Shown here piece after piece: positions 1 through 10,106 of a DNA stretch of 64,000 bases. Position 1 is the first letter of the stretch; the number at the start of each line of letters is the position of its first letter. Made by a program: the position numbers and the translations under genes. Below the pieces are notes generated by a model that worked only from the letters and a program-made list of their open reading frames with translations, had not been told where the DNA came from and did not search any database. The stretch is from Closterium sp. NIES-65 (taxonomy: Eukaryota > Streptophyta > Zygnematophyceae > Desmidiales > Closteriaceae). The stretch lies in NCBI GenBank assembly GCA_948144175.1, contig CANXME010002309.1:150001-214000 (forward strand), read 5' to 3'.

Positions 1-419
1 AGAGCGGCAGTGAGCGGTGAGGGGCCATTGTGTGCAATCATTGGTGGTGCTGAGCGCCCGTGAGTGGTGACGAGCGGTGACGAGTGGTGATGAGCGGCTC
101 AGAGAGGAGCCAAGTGGTGATGAGCGGCTCTGAGCGGTGCCCAGTGCTGCAGAGCAGTTCAGAGCAGCAGTGAGCGGTGATGGGCCGTTGTGTGCAATCA
201 TTGGTGGTGCTGAGCGACTGTGAGTGGTGATGAGCGGTGACGAGTAATGATTAGCCGCTCAGAGAGGTGCCGAGTGGTGATGAGCTGCTTGAGCGGTGCC
301 GAGTTCTGCAATGCGGTTCAGAGCGGCAGTGAGAGGTGTTGGGCCTTTGTGTGCGGTCATTGGTGGTGCTGAACGCCTGTGAGTGGTGACGAGTGGTGAT
401 GAGTGGTGATGAACGGTGT
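1..419. repeat. Tandem repeat, ~160-bp unit, about 2.6 copies
   Basis: The phrase AGAGCGGCAG/AGAGCAGCAG begins new units at 1, 161 and 320, each followed by a near-identical stretch (TGTGCAATCATTGGTGGTGC and variants). Each unit is built of shorter GAGTGGTGA/GAGCGGTGA words of 9-10 bases, so this looks like a minisatellite that gained a higher-order 160-bp period. It is cut by the window start. No gene is supported in it. Confidence 0.85.
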
Positions 420-999
420 AGTCTGTCTCCCGCCTCTCGACTACTGCAAACAAGGATGCCTTGAGCATCACGGAAACGGTTGTGAGGACTATACAACATT
501 GGTGGTTGTGATTGTCTGGTGCTTCTGAATCATTCATGCCATCCCAACGATCAAGATAGGTTCAACTTGTTTCATTTCTTCGCATAACACCCTCTTGTAT
601 CAGTTTCCTGTACAGTGTGCGAAAGTACTGGAGACAAAGCATTGTGAATTTCAGCCCCAGTGGCCAAAAAAACCCTTTGCGCTGCTGTTGCTGCTTTTCC
701 TTGCTGTTCCTGCTGCTGCTACTGCTGCTGTTTCTTCTACTGTTGCTTCTGCAGCACTTGTGGTGTTGGGTGAGTTGACCCAGCAGGGACAATTGCAGCA
801 GCCAGGCTGTGTGAAATTCCCAGGCAGGTTCCTTCCCAGAATGCCCACACGACCTGCGGAGGACACCAACGGCCGAGGGAGGGGGGGAAGGAACGAGGCG
901 GAGGAAAAATTGAGTAGGGAGAGGGCGCGGCAGCTGCAAATCAGTGAGCAGCAGCAGCACAAGCACAAGCATCGACATCGGCAGCAACAGCAAGGCAGC
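420..999. other. Non-repetitive spacer with a CTG-rich stretch; no supported gene
   Basis: No convincing gene. An open frame on + (595-1044) runs into the CAG minisatellite and has no recognisable domain. Bases ~680-760 are rich in CTG/CTGCTA on +, the complement of the CAG-rich array that follows, so the two could pair as inverted sequences. Confidence 0.5.
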
Positions 1000-1718
1000 A
1001 GCAAGCAAGCAGTGACGGCAGCAGCAGTAGCAAGCAAGCAGTGACGGCAGCAGCAGTAGCGAGCAAGCAGTGGCGGCAGCAGCAGTAGCAAGCAAGCAGT
1101 GACGGCAGCAGCAGTAGCAAGCAAGCAGTGGCAGCAGCAGCAGTAGCAAGCAAGCAGTGACCGCAGCAGCAGTAGCAAGCAAGCAGTGGCGGCAGCAGCA
1201 GCAGCAAGCAAGGAGTGACGGCAGCAGCAGTAGCAAGCAAGCAGTGACGGCAGCGGCAGCAGCAGCAAGCAAGCAGTGACGGCAGCAGCAGTAGCAAGCA
1301 AGCAATGGCGGCAGCAGCAATAGCAAGCAAGCAGTGACGGCAACAGCAGCAGCAAGCAAGCAGTGACGGCAGCAGCAGCAGCAAGCAAGCAGTGACGGCA
1401 GCAGCAGTGGCAAGCAAGCAGTGACGGCAGCAGCAGTAGTAAGCAAGCTGTGACGGCAGCAGCACTAGCAAGCAAGCAGTGATGGCAGCAGCAGTAGCAA
1501 GCAAGCAGTGATGGCAGCAGCAGCAAGAGCAAGCAAGCAGTGACGGCAGCAGCAGTAGCAAGCAAGCTGTGACGGCAGCAGCAGTAGCAAGCAAGCAGTG
1601 ACGGCAGCAGCAGTGGCAAGCAAGCAGTGACGGCAGCAGCAGTAGAAAGCAAGCTGTGACGGCAGCAGCAGTAGCAAGCAAGCAGTGATGGCAGCAGCAG
1701 TAGCAAGCAAGCAGTGAC

Positions 1719-1753
<35 letters not shown>

Positions 1754-2154
1754 GCAAGCAGTGACGGCAGCAGTAGTAGCAAACAAGCTGTGACGGCAGC
1801 AGCAGTAGCAAGCAAGCAGTGACGGCAGCAGCAGTGGCAAGCAAGCAGTGACGGCAGCAGCAGTAGCAAGCAAGCAGTGACGGCAGCAGCAGTAGCAAGC
1901 AAGCTGTGACGGAAGCAGCAGTGGCAAGCAAGTAGTGACGGCAGCAGCAGTAGCAAGCAAGCTGTGACGGCAGCAGCAGCAGCAAGCAAGCAGTGGCGGC
2001 AGCAGCAGCAGCAAGCAAGGAGTGACGGCAGCAGCAGTAGCAAGCAAGCAGTGACGGCAGCGGCAGCAGCAGCAAGCAAGCAGTGACGGCAGCAGCAGTA
2101 GCAAGCAAGCAGTGGCGGCAGCAGCAGTAGCAAGCAAGCAGTGACGGCAGCAGT

Positions 2155-2186
<32 letters not shown>

Positions 2187-3440
2187 GCAAGCAGTGACGG
2201 CAGCAGTAGTAGCAAACAAGCTGTGACGGCAGCAACAGTAGCAAGCAAGCAGTGACGGCAGCAGCAGTGGCAAGCAAGCAGTGACGGCAGCAGCAGTAGC
2301 AAGCAAGCAGTGACGGCAGCAGCAGTAGCAAGCAAGCTGTGACGGCAGCAGCAGTGGCAAGCAAGTAGTGACGGCAGCAGCAGTAGCAAGCAAGCTGTGA
2401 CGGCAGCAGCAGCAGCAAGCAAGCAGTGGCGGCAGCAGCAGCAGCAAGCAAGGAGTGACGGCAGCAGCAGTAGCAAGCAAGCAATGACGGCAGCGGCAGC
2501 AACAGCAAGCAAGCAGTGACGGCAGCAGCAGTAGCAAGCAAGCAGTGGCGGCAGCAGCAGTAGCAAGCAAGCAGTGACGGCAACAGCAGCAGCAAGCAAG
2601 CAGTTACGGCAGCAGCAGCAGCAAGCAAGCAGTGACGGCAGCAGCAGTGGCAAGCAAGCAGTGACGGCAGCAGTAGTAGCAAACAAGCTGTGACGGCAGC
2701 TGCAGTAGCAAGCAAGCAGTGACGGCAGCAGCAGTAGCAAGCAAGCTGTGACGACAGCAGCAGTAGCAAGCAAGCAGTGATGGCAGCAGCAGTAGCAAGC
2801 AAGCAGTGATGGCAGCAGCAGCAAGAGCAAGCAAGCAGTGACGGCAGCAGCAGTAGCAAGCAAGCTGTGACGGCAGTAGCAGTAGCAAGCAAGCAGTGAT
2901 GGCAGCAGCAGTGGCAAGCAAGCTGTGACGGCAGCAGCAGTAGAAAGCAAGCTGTGATGGCAGCAGCAGTAGCAAGCAAGCAGTGATGGCAGCAGCAGTA
3001 GCAAGCAAGCAGTGACGGCAGCAGCAGCAGCAGCAGCAGCAGCAGGCAAGCAGTGACGGCAGCAGCAGTAGCAAACAAGCTGTGACGGCAGCAGCAGTAG
3101 CAAGCAAGCAGTGACGGCAGCAGCAGTAGCAAGCAAGCTGTGACGGCAGCAGCAGTGGCAAGCAAGCAGTGACGGCAGCAGCAGTAGCAAGCAAGCTGTG
3201 ACGGCAGCAGCAGCAGCAAGCAAGCAGTGACGGCAGCAGCAGCAGCAAGCAAGCAGTGACGGCAGCAGCAGGAGCAAGCAAGCAGTGATGGCAGCAGCAG
3301 AAGCAAGGAAGCAGTGACGGCAGCAGCAGTGGCCAGCAAGCAGTGACGGCAGCAGCAGTAACAAGCAAGCAGTGATGGCAACAGCAGCAGCAAGCAAGCA
3401 GTGACGGCAGCAGCAGTAGCAAGCATGCAATGACGGTATG
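1000..3440. repeat. 29-bp CAG-rich minisatellite, about 84 units, with 433-bp higher-order duplication
   Basis: Consensus unit in two parts: GTGACGGCAGCAGCAG then TAGCAAGCAAGCA. Unit starts at 1041, 1070 and 1099 fix the period at 29. CAG expansions interrupt it near 1717-1750, 2150-2183 and 3015-3044. Rare variants recur exactly 433 bases apart (1751/2184, 1781/2214, 1931/2364, 2018/2451, 2061/2494), showing a tandem duplication of about 15 units. All three minus-strand frames stay open because the reverse complement has no stop in any frame. The resulting Leu/Ala/Cys-rich translations repeat every 29 residues (87 bases) and are an arithmetic consequence of the repeat, not evidence of a protein. 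Confidence 0.95.
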
Positions 3441-4320
3441 AACAGAAGCAACAGCAGCAAACAGCCCGAACGGAAGCAACAGCAGCAAAAGGGTGTGTTT
3501 TAACATGACCAAACTGCATAGGGAAGGGAGAGAGGGGAAAGGTTTGGATAGCGAGGGGTGAGTGGACCCCGTGACGGGAGGGAGCAAGGGAAGTGAGGAG
3601 TGGGCACATCGGAAAAAACCGAGGAGTGTGTTGGGGTGGGTTGGGGAAGTTTGGGTTAATTGTGATGCCTTTCCTTCAGTTTCCCGTCCACCTCGTAGAT
3701 GGTAGATGGGTTGTTCCCAAATAGACTGTGGATCGTACCTGCTGTGGATCAAGGGATTGCGTCTGATTACACGCGTCACTATAGAGTCTGGTTCAGCACG
3801 TTCGAACTTGGTTGCAGCCGTGTTGTCAATCGCAGTCAACACTGAATATGAGCGGGACTTGGCGTGGATCATCGTGACTGCGTACACGTGTAATCAGTAG
3901 GGGTCGTTTGTATCGCTGTGTGGCGATTTAGAGTGCACCTTTGTCCATCCAGGTCGCTCTGGCGAGTCGATGACGAAGGGGTTACTTTGTCTAACGAATT
4001 GTTAATAAGAGCTAGAATCGAAGTAACATTCCGTTACTGTTCGCATGCCCTGTGATTATAGTCGGGTTTATATATGATAACATTGTGGTACAGTGACTGT
4101 ACTGTATTCAACATCCAAATTTTTAAAATATTAAATAGTGTGTTTTTGATAAATCGATTCAATAGCTACAATTGTTCATAACAAGTATACGGCTCCAGAG
4201 CATTTGACAACACATTATTTCAGAGATGTATTATCATTAGGATTAGCATTGTAACCCTAGCAGTCATGTAATAACCACTCCAACCTCATGCTAAATAAAA
4301 TACTCTTAGCATCCAATTTC
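3441..4320. other. Intergenic region without a supported gene
   Basis: Unique sequence, becoming AT-rich after 4050. A short + open frame (3706-3900) has no recognisable features. The region lies downstream of the stop of the minus-strand five-exon gene, so it probably holds that gene's 3' UTR and poly-A site; I could not place either. Confidence 0.4.
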
Positions 4321-6330
4321 CTAGGGTAATCCTGCAGGGAACACCTGAGACTCATAACCCTCAATCAATAGCTTCACGTTGGGGGACATCCTGAAGCCAG
4401 CAGGAGCAACCGGGTCCCAGATCGCGGTGTCTCGGTTCTCGTATGTCTCCCTAATCCAGGTGACCAGGTGCCCGATCTTCACCTCGACGTTCTGCTGGTT
4501 CACGGTCTCGGAACCGTCGAGTGCAGGGTTCACTCGCCCTCTGGCATTTGCCAGAGGCCATTCCACCTGCATCAAGAAAAGCAACCAAAATGAGTCTTCA
4601 CGGACTGGCGGTTATGACCTTAAACCCTCCCCTGGAATAGCGACTCACTCACCACATTCAAGGCGTAGCCAACTGCAGGGAACTTCACCATGATCGTTGT
4701 CGCCTTCTTGCTCCCAAAACCGCGCAGCAGGACGAGTTCCAATGCCCGGTTGGCAAACGGCCTACACGTTGCAGCGTTGAAGTGCCAGTTGGAACCAAAG
4801 CGTGCTGTTAAAACAAACAGGAAACGATGGTTACGAACAATACACGTTGCTGCAAAATACAAAAGCATGGCATTTAAAGAGGCCTTAACAAACAGACGAC
4901 GACACACGTACCATGAAGGTAGAACAGGGTCCACTCCGAAGGGGACCTGCTGCACTGCGGCGCCACTCCTTCGTCCACCAACTCCTTCCATTTACTCTCC
5001 GGGACGCACCCGCCCGGGCCGCGCCCGTAAGTCTTGATGTCGCCGTTGTAATTGCTCCGCCGCTCTGACGCCTTGCGCATGGCCAGGTTTTCCTTTCCAG
5101 GGAACATGCAGATGACATAGTAGAATATGTCCTTCCCCACGCCAGCTTCCGCGTACTTCTCTATTTCTCTCAGCTCGGGCCACAAAGGGTAGAACTTCAT
5201 CCTCCATGCAGGCGCGGCGGTCGTCATGAACGTGAAAGCCTCGAGCGCCTTTTTCTACAGTCAGGGCATTCCGGGTGACAGTGTTAATAAAAAGAAAGAC
5301 AGGGAGATGCGATTGCTTAAACATTATCAAACGATTATAGGAAGTATATCCTATCTCAAAACAGAACCGCGAACAAACGCACCGAAAACAAATGGTATTG
5401 TTCAAGTGTTGTAGGGACCAAGATGCTGCCGTTCTGGTCACGTGGTAACTGCTGCAAGTCGAAAGACGGGATCAGCGCCAAGTTCAGGGTTTGCCTTTGC
5501 TCCTCGCCGTTGTTGATGATTTGCTGCTGAAGTGCAACGACTAGAGCGGACAACTCGTCGTAGCGCAGATTGAGCGCTACGTATGCAGCCTCCTTATCGT
5601 CCAGGGCGATTTGGAGGTCGAGTGCGCGCTCTTGTGTCAGCTTGAGCGTGGATTGCAGGTCTTCATTCTCAGCACGAAGACGAAGCTCTGCTTGTGTTCT
5701 CACCGAAGCAACTTTTGTTTGTGGAAGAAAAAAACAAGTGCAAGGTGCGGGATTAGACATCGGCAGGCATGGCGAGGAACAACATGACAATAAATGCATG
5801 TTGAGTTGCGGTTGAGCTTGAAACTATACTCGCCAAATACGAACCGTAGTTAAATAACAGGAAAGGGAGAAGACTAACGGGTTCATACCTGTGCGAGCCT
5901 GAGAGATAACTGGGAGGCCGTGAGCGTTAAGATGCTCCACGACCTCCGTGGCGCCTTCTGCTGCGTCTTCCAACGGCCCAGTCAGATTAAGGGGCGAGGG
6001 TAAAATTTCTGTTTCGGTAGGTAGAGTAGCAGCCGCAGTGACTGGCGGAGCAGGGATAGGAATAGCTGTTCCACCGTTGTTACTCGTCTCTGCCATGCTG
6101 CCCTTTTTGGCTTTCTTACGCAACAACTCGGCAGGCAGGATGCCCTGTGCCTTCATGGCTTGCATCCACTCGACGAGCTCCTGGAACTTCGCGACAGGTT
6201 CGTCGGAGTCGCTTTCGATCGCCGTGTCGTCCAGCACTGCACCATCTCGCCCGAGTGTAACCAAACCCGTTTGGTCGTCCGGTGCCAACAATCGTTTCCC
6301 GCCACAGGCTGTACCAACCACACCAGACAT
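4321..6330 (-). CDS. Five-exon gene of unknown function with a coiled-coil segment
   Basis: I do not recognise this protein. A spliced model reads exons 6330-5889, 5711-5383, 5254-4912, 4804-4653 and 4566-4321 (minus strand), 1512 bases in all, which is 504 codons including the TAG stop at 4321-4323. Every junction is GT-AG and phase-compatible: donors GTATGA, GTGCGT, GTACGT and GTGAGT, and acceptors ending AAAAG, TGTAG, AACAG and TGCAG. The exon-2 donor has a weaker in-phase alternative 35 bases upstream. Residues ~1-147 are acidic, then Pro/Ala/Thr-rich; ~148-235 form a Glu/Leu/Gln-rich probable coiled coil; ~258-503 are ordered-looking with many aromatics (segments such as WRMKFYPLWPELREIEKY and GSNWHFNAATC). 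No signal peptide or membrane segment was seen. It could be a host gene or an accessory gene of a DNA transposon, since a transposase relic lies nearby on the same strand. Confidence 0.7.
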
Positions 6331-7186
6331 AACGACGCGTTCGCGACTGACAAGAGTCGCAGACGATAGATGCGGCTGTTTATGGTTGGTGAATGGCTAT
6401 TTTTTTCTCACGAGGTTTGCCACGCATATGCCTCACCTGTTCCAGCTGGCAGATTACATTGACGGTGATTGGACGATTCCGTCCTATGCAGAAAGAGTGC
6501 GTCGTGGCACTGCGTCGCGCGTCAATGTGTTTACATGGTTTCGTTTTGGCAGCCACGGTATTTTACTGTTTCGCTGTCGGAAAATTTAGGTAGTAATGCA
6601 TCCCTGCCCGTATTTCCGCAGTTTTGCATGTTTCACGCATTTCGTTCATATGGGGATGATTTTTTCGGAAACAATTTTTTTTTTCACGCGTAAGTAGAGA
6701 TTACCTAACCACAGGAAAATGATGAATGAATGCGTACTAAAAAACAAAAAGGGCCACGGGCCCATGGCGCGAACTGGTACATGCAGTCCCACAGTCCAAC
6801 TCACACGCAACCCTATCGCACGCTAGCAGCTATATGCTGCGCGTCGCGTCCGGCAGTCAATCCCATCCACCCTCCATGGTGGTTCCTTTGTTGTCGCGTT
6901 CCACCTCAGCATGTCACAAATATATCCATTACAAACAACACTTTTCCTAACACGATCAATAGTGAAAGGAACGACTACATTACAATACAGGCCCCCGTTT
7001 TGCACTTTCATGCTTTCTTTCTTGATGAAGCCCATACTAGGCCCTTAAGGATTTGTTGGTTGAGATCATGCAGCAAACGTGGCGACTTGTTTAAATTGTA
7101 GAATTGTGTTGTACGCAAAGCGATACGACATTGTCTATGCGTGTACTGCCTTAAGTTTCAACAGGTCAATCACTATGGTTTGAAGT
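6331..7186. other. Upstream region of the five-exon gene; no supported gene
   Basis: Unique sequence with T-rich runs (6395-6410, 6658-6692). Several short + frames between 6393 and 7101 show no domain and overlap the expected promoter and 5' UTR of the minus-strand gene. No clear TATA box was identified. Confidence 0.4.
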
Positions 7187-7622
7187 TGTTGGGCTGAGGT
7201 GCCCTAGGATCTTTGTAGAGCTTAAAGTCTGAGTAGGATTGTAATAGCGGAAGCGTTGAATAAGAAAGCTTTGAACCACCTTGCGCTGGTATGCGAGGGC
7301 AAAGTAAGTTGATTAAAACAAGCAAATACAAAGCTTTTTATAAGAGTACAAGGAATACGAATAGATATAATTAAATTGTTTTTGCTGATGCGATTCGATA
7401 CAGTGCGACTCGGGCAACTGCTCAATGTCGAGTCAGTTGTGTGTCCTTGCTGTCGCGCTGTATTTGTCAAGTCAAAGGTCGCTGACCTTTGACCTTCGCG
7501 TAACCTCCAGGCGGTTACCCTAACCTCCGAGGGTTGACTCGCGATGCTTCGATTTGGACTGCTTCGCTTGTGTCCTGGGTTTCGACACGACAGAGGCGAT
7601 TTAAGACTTATTGTTCCCAACA
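7187..7622 (-). mobile_element. Solo LTR with perfect 5-bp target-site duplication
   Basis: The 436-bp segment starts TGTTGGG and ends CCCAACA, the expected TG...CA inverted ends. It is flanked by GAAGT at 7182-7186 and 7623-7627, a perfect 5-bp duplication. No primer-binding site, gag or pol lies beside it, so it is best read as a solo LTR left by LTR-LTR recombination. A TATA-like TTATAAAAAG on the minus strand near 7335-7345 suggests minus orientation. It lies just beyond the last coding exon of the transposase relic. The family cannot be named from the LTR alone. Confidence 0.88.
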
Positions 7623-7668
7623 GAAGTGACAAAATGGAATATCCATTATTATCCTACGGGTTACTAGT

Positions 7669-8011
7669 TTAGAACATGAACTTATTAACTAGCCACACGT
7701 CCTCGCATGGCGCAGTCCGGACCAGCTCTACCGCCCGTAGGATACTGGTTACTGCAATCACACTATAGCGTTGCGACGAGTCAGCCCAAGTGAGAGTTGT
7801 GCACTTTGTAGCTATGTCTTTGGAGGGGGCTGAGTCATAGTACTTTATGAAAGCATATGGCACCAGCAATCTCCCAATGCGGACCTCAAACAGTATCAGC
7901 AACTTAGCATACCATTCAAGAGGCTTTGCATCGTCACCCTCCCCAACAACTGCGATGTTGGAGAACCATGGCCGACCATAGAACATCGGCGCAGCACGAA
8001 CGTGATGAGGT
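7669..8011 (-). pseudogene. C-terminal exon of Plavaka/KDZ-like DNA transposase, cut off by Copia-1
   Basis: The open frame ends at 7669 and contains MFYGRPWFSNIAVV, LEWYAKLLILFEVRIG, AFIKYYDS and SILRAVELVR. I associate this order of motifs with the C-terminal region of fungal and algal Plavaka/KDZ-type transposases (a RPxx(D/S)xxxV stretch, then WYAKLL, then a basic hydrophobic end). The frame runs without a stop to the Copia-1 boundary at 8011 and continues beyond the element at 15472 when one GAGGT copy and the element are removed. No catalytic residues are expected here. Family assignment is from remembered patterns only. Confidence 0.5.
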
Positions 8012-8146
8012 TGTCAGATTATTATAGCTGATGCATGTTTGTAGGCTATAGTGGGGTAGCACATATGGGGTACAGTTTGCTAGGGTTGTATTTGTACCCA
8101 ACTCTGACTTAGTCAATTCATTTTTTCCTCTGCTCATAGTTTCACA
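8012..8146 (+). repeat. Copia-1 5' LTR
   Basis: 135 bp, starts TGTCAG and ends TTCACA. It matches 15337-15471 base for base as far as I can see. Unusually short for a plant-lineage copia LTR. No canonical TATA box; CTATAGTGGGG near 8045 is conserved in related LTRs of this window. Confidence 0.96.
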
Positions 8147-8158
8147 TGGTATAGAGCT
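8147..8158 (+). promoter_or_regulatory. Copia-1 primer-binding site
   Basis: TGGTATAGAGCT directly follows the LTR and resembles TGGTATCAGAGC, the site complementary to the 3' end of initiator tRNA-Met used by many plant copia elements. Role: minus-strand DNA priming. Confidence 0.85.
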
Positions 8159-8187
8159 AGGTCCCTCCAGGACCGAATTTTTTTTTT

Positions 8188-8196
8188 GGGCCCACC
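8188..8196 (+). promoter_or_regulatory. Conserved palindromic GGGCCCACC motif in the leader
   Basis: The same motif lies 31-41 bases after the primer-site start in Copia-2 (17321, last base changed), the non-autonomous element (45063), Copia-3 (46809) and Copia-4 (56143), although the surrounding leader differs. GGGCCC is a perfect 6-base palindrome. A role in genomic RNA dimerisation or packaging is inference. Confidence 0.5.
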
Positions 8197-8249
8197 GAAG
8201 CGCGCCCCCCGAGGCGCGCCCTTTTTGTTTTAGCGACCCTTCGGGTCGC

Positions 8250-9110
8250 CCTCTCCCCTTACGCGGCCCCGCGCTGGCCCCTTACGCGGCCCTGCGCCGC
8301 CGGCTCCTACGCGGCCCCGCGCCGGCCTCTTACGCGGCTCCGAGCCGGCCCCTTACGCGGCCCTGGGCCGCCGGCTCCTACTCGGCCCCTTACGCGGCCC
8401 CGCGCCGGCCTCCTTCTCGGCCCCGCCGCCGGCCTCCTACACGGCCCGCCGCAGGCCTCCTACTCGGCCCGCCACCGGCCTCCTACACGGCCCGCCGCCG
8501 GCCTCCTACTCGGCCCGCCGCCGGCTCCTACACGGCCCCGCCGCCGGCTCCTACTCGGCTCCGCCGCCGGCCTCCTACACGGCCCGCCGCCGGCCTCCTA
8601 CACGGCCCGGCCCCGGCTCCTACTCGGCCCGCCGCCGGCCCCCTACTCGGCCCGCCGCCGGCCTCCTACACGGCCCTGCCGCCGGCCTCCTACTCGGCCC
8701 GTCGCCGGCCTCCTACTCGGCCCACCGCCGGCCTCCTACTCGGCCCGCCGCCGGCCTCCTACACGGCCCTGCCGCCGGCCTCCTACACGGCCCTGCCACC
8801 GGCCTCCTACTCGGCCCGTCGCCGGCCTCCTACTCGGCCCGCCGCCGGCTCCTACCTGGCCCTACCGCCGGCCCTACCGCCGGCCTTGTCCCGGCCCCGC
8901 CACTGCACTGCAGCCGAGCCGCCCAGCAGCAGCCGAGCCGCCCAGCAGCAGCCGAGTCGCCCAGCAGCAGCCGAGCCGCCTAGCAGCAGCCGAGCCGCCC
9001 AGCAGCAGCCGAGCCGCCCAGCAGCAGCCGAGCTGCCCAGCAGCAGCCGAGCCGCCCAGCAGCAGCCGAGCCGCCCCGCAGTAGCCGAGCCGCCCCCGCA
9101 GTAGCCGAGC
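8250..9110 (+). repeat. Leader minisatellites of Copia-1 (23-bp then 19-bp units)
   Basis: Bases ~8390-8870 repeat a 23-bp unit made of CGGCCCGCCG and CCGGCCTCCTACT. Bases ~8915-9085 repeat a 19-bp unit, CCGAGCCGCCCAGCAGCAG, with starts at 8952 and 8971 fixing the period. The tract lies between primer site and gag, where related elements carry unrelated repeats. Open frames across it shift by unit length and are not considered coding. Confidence 0.85.
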
Positions 9111-9218
9111 CGCCCGGTACCTGAGCAGCCCGAGCCGCCTGAGCTGCACGAGCAGCCCGAGCCGCCTGCTGCTGACCTACCCGACTCTCCCATCCCGGTG
9201 AGACTTTCAGCTGCTGCT

Positions 9219-10106
9219 ATGGCCACCCCCAATGTTCTCACTTTTGACGCTGAGGGGAGGGCCATTGACTTTGCCGTCTGGATCGAGGATCTGCAGCTGT
9301 ACTTACTGTGTGATGCGGTAGATGAGGTCTCTCTCTTTGACTTTGTCTCTGGCGCTGTCCCTGCCCCGCCTGCTGATGCTGACTCTGCCGTTCGCTCCAA
9401 GTGGGCGACCCGCGATGCTGCTGCACGTCTTGCTGTGCGTCGCCACCTCCCTTCCTCTGAGCGTGCCCACTTTAGTCAGTGCAAGACCGCTCAGGCCTTG
9501 TACGACGCTGTAGTTGCGCGCTACTCCTCCCCTTCCTCCGCTACCCTTAGCCGCCTCATGCTACCGTTTCTCTTCCCTGACCTCGCTTCCTTTCCCACTG
9601 TCGCTGACCTCGTTACCCACCTCCGCGCTAGTGACACCCGCTACCGCGCTGCCCTTCCTGCTGAGTTCCGCGCTGCGAACCCTCCTCCCATGTACATCAC
9701 TCTCTACTTTCTCGTCACCCGTCTTCCTGAGTCCCTTCGTGTCGTTAGGGACCAGTTTCTCTCTGTCTGTCCCACCACTCTCACTGTCGACCTCCTTGAG
9801 GAGTCCCTGCTAGCGGCTGAGAAGAGTATTGTCGCTGTAGGGGCCTCTCGGGGTGACCCTCGCACCCCCATCTTTGAGGGGTGTGGTCCCTCCCCCCTGC
9901 TGCCCTCTGTCGCCTCTGCCGCTGCGGCCGACCTCGTTGGTTTTGAGTCGGTCGGCGCGGCGTCTGCCCCCAGTGGCAGACGCCGCACTGGCAAGGGCAA
10001 AGGGGGCAAGGGAGCGGGTGGAGCCAGAGGGGGGCGGTGGAGGAGGCGGTGGGGGTGGAGGGGGGAGTGGGGGTGGCGGGGGGGGTGGTGGCGGGAGTGG
10101 AGGTAG
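9219..10106 (+). CDS. gag: Copia-1 Gag
   Basis: Capsid-forming protein of a copia element, acting in cytoplasmic virus-like particles. The ATG at 9219 (MATPNVLTFDAEGRAIDFAV) is the first good start; the frame is open from 9198 with a GTG. The pattern of an initial FxxWIEDLQLYL segment, an ALYDAVVARYSSPS segment and a C-terminal LLEESLLAAEKS stretch fits the UBN2/DUF4219-type copia Gag. Near codon 270 the frame enters a Gly/Lys-rich basic tail and, after the G run at 10030-10036, reads Trp/Arg-rich to a stop at 10106, whereas the +1 frame reads poly-Gly into the zinc-binding region and pol. This is therefore probably one original gag-pol frame with a one-base indel in the G run, or a frameshift site. 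It is the only complete gag among the related copias here. Confidence 0.88.
   Translation: MATPNVLTFDAEGRAIDFAVWIEDLQLYLLCDAVDEVSLFDFVSGAVPAPPADADSAVRSKWATRDAAARLAVRRHLPSSERAHFSQCKTAQALYDAVVARYSSPSSATLSRLMLPFLFPDLASFPTVADLVTHLRASDTRYRAALPAEFRAANPPPMYITLYFLVTRLPESLRVVRDQFLSVCPTTLTVDLLEESLLAAEKSIVAVGASRGDPRTPIFEGCGPSPLLPSVASAAAADLVGFESVGAASAPSGRRRTGKGKGGKGAGGARGGRWRRRWGWRGEWGWRGGWWREWR

Noticed and set aside
595..1044. 149-codon + frame starting MYQFPVQCAKV
   Set aside because: Runs into the minisatellite, no recognised domain, composition dominated by CTG/CAG codons.
1000..3440. Possible CRISPR-like array because of regular 29-bp repeats
   Set aside because: Repeats are directly contiguous with no unique spacers, and the genome is eukaryotic.
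562..3887. Long minus-strand open frames (up to 839 codons) of Leu/Cys/Ala-rich protein resembling membrane segments
   Set aside because: They come from a 29-bp repeat with no stop in any minus frame; all three frames are equally open and there is no start, domain or unique flank supporting coding.
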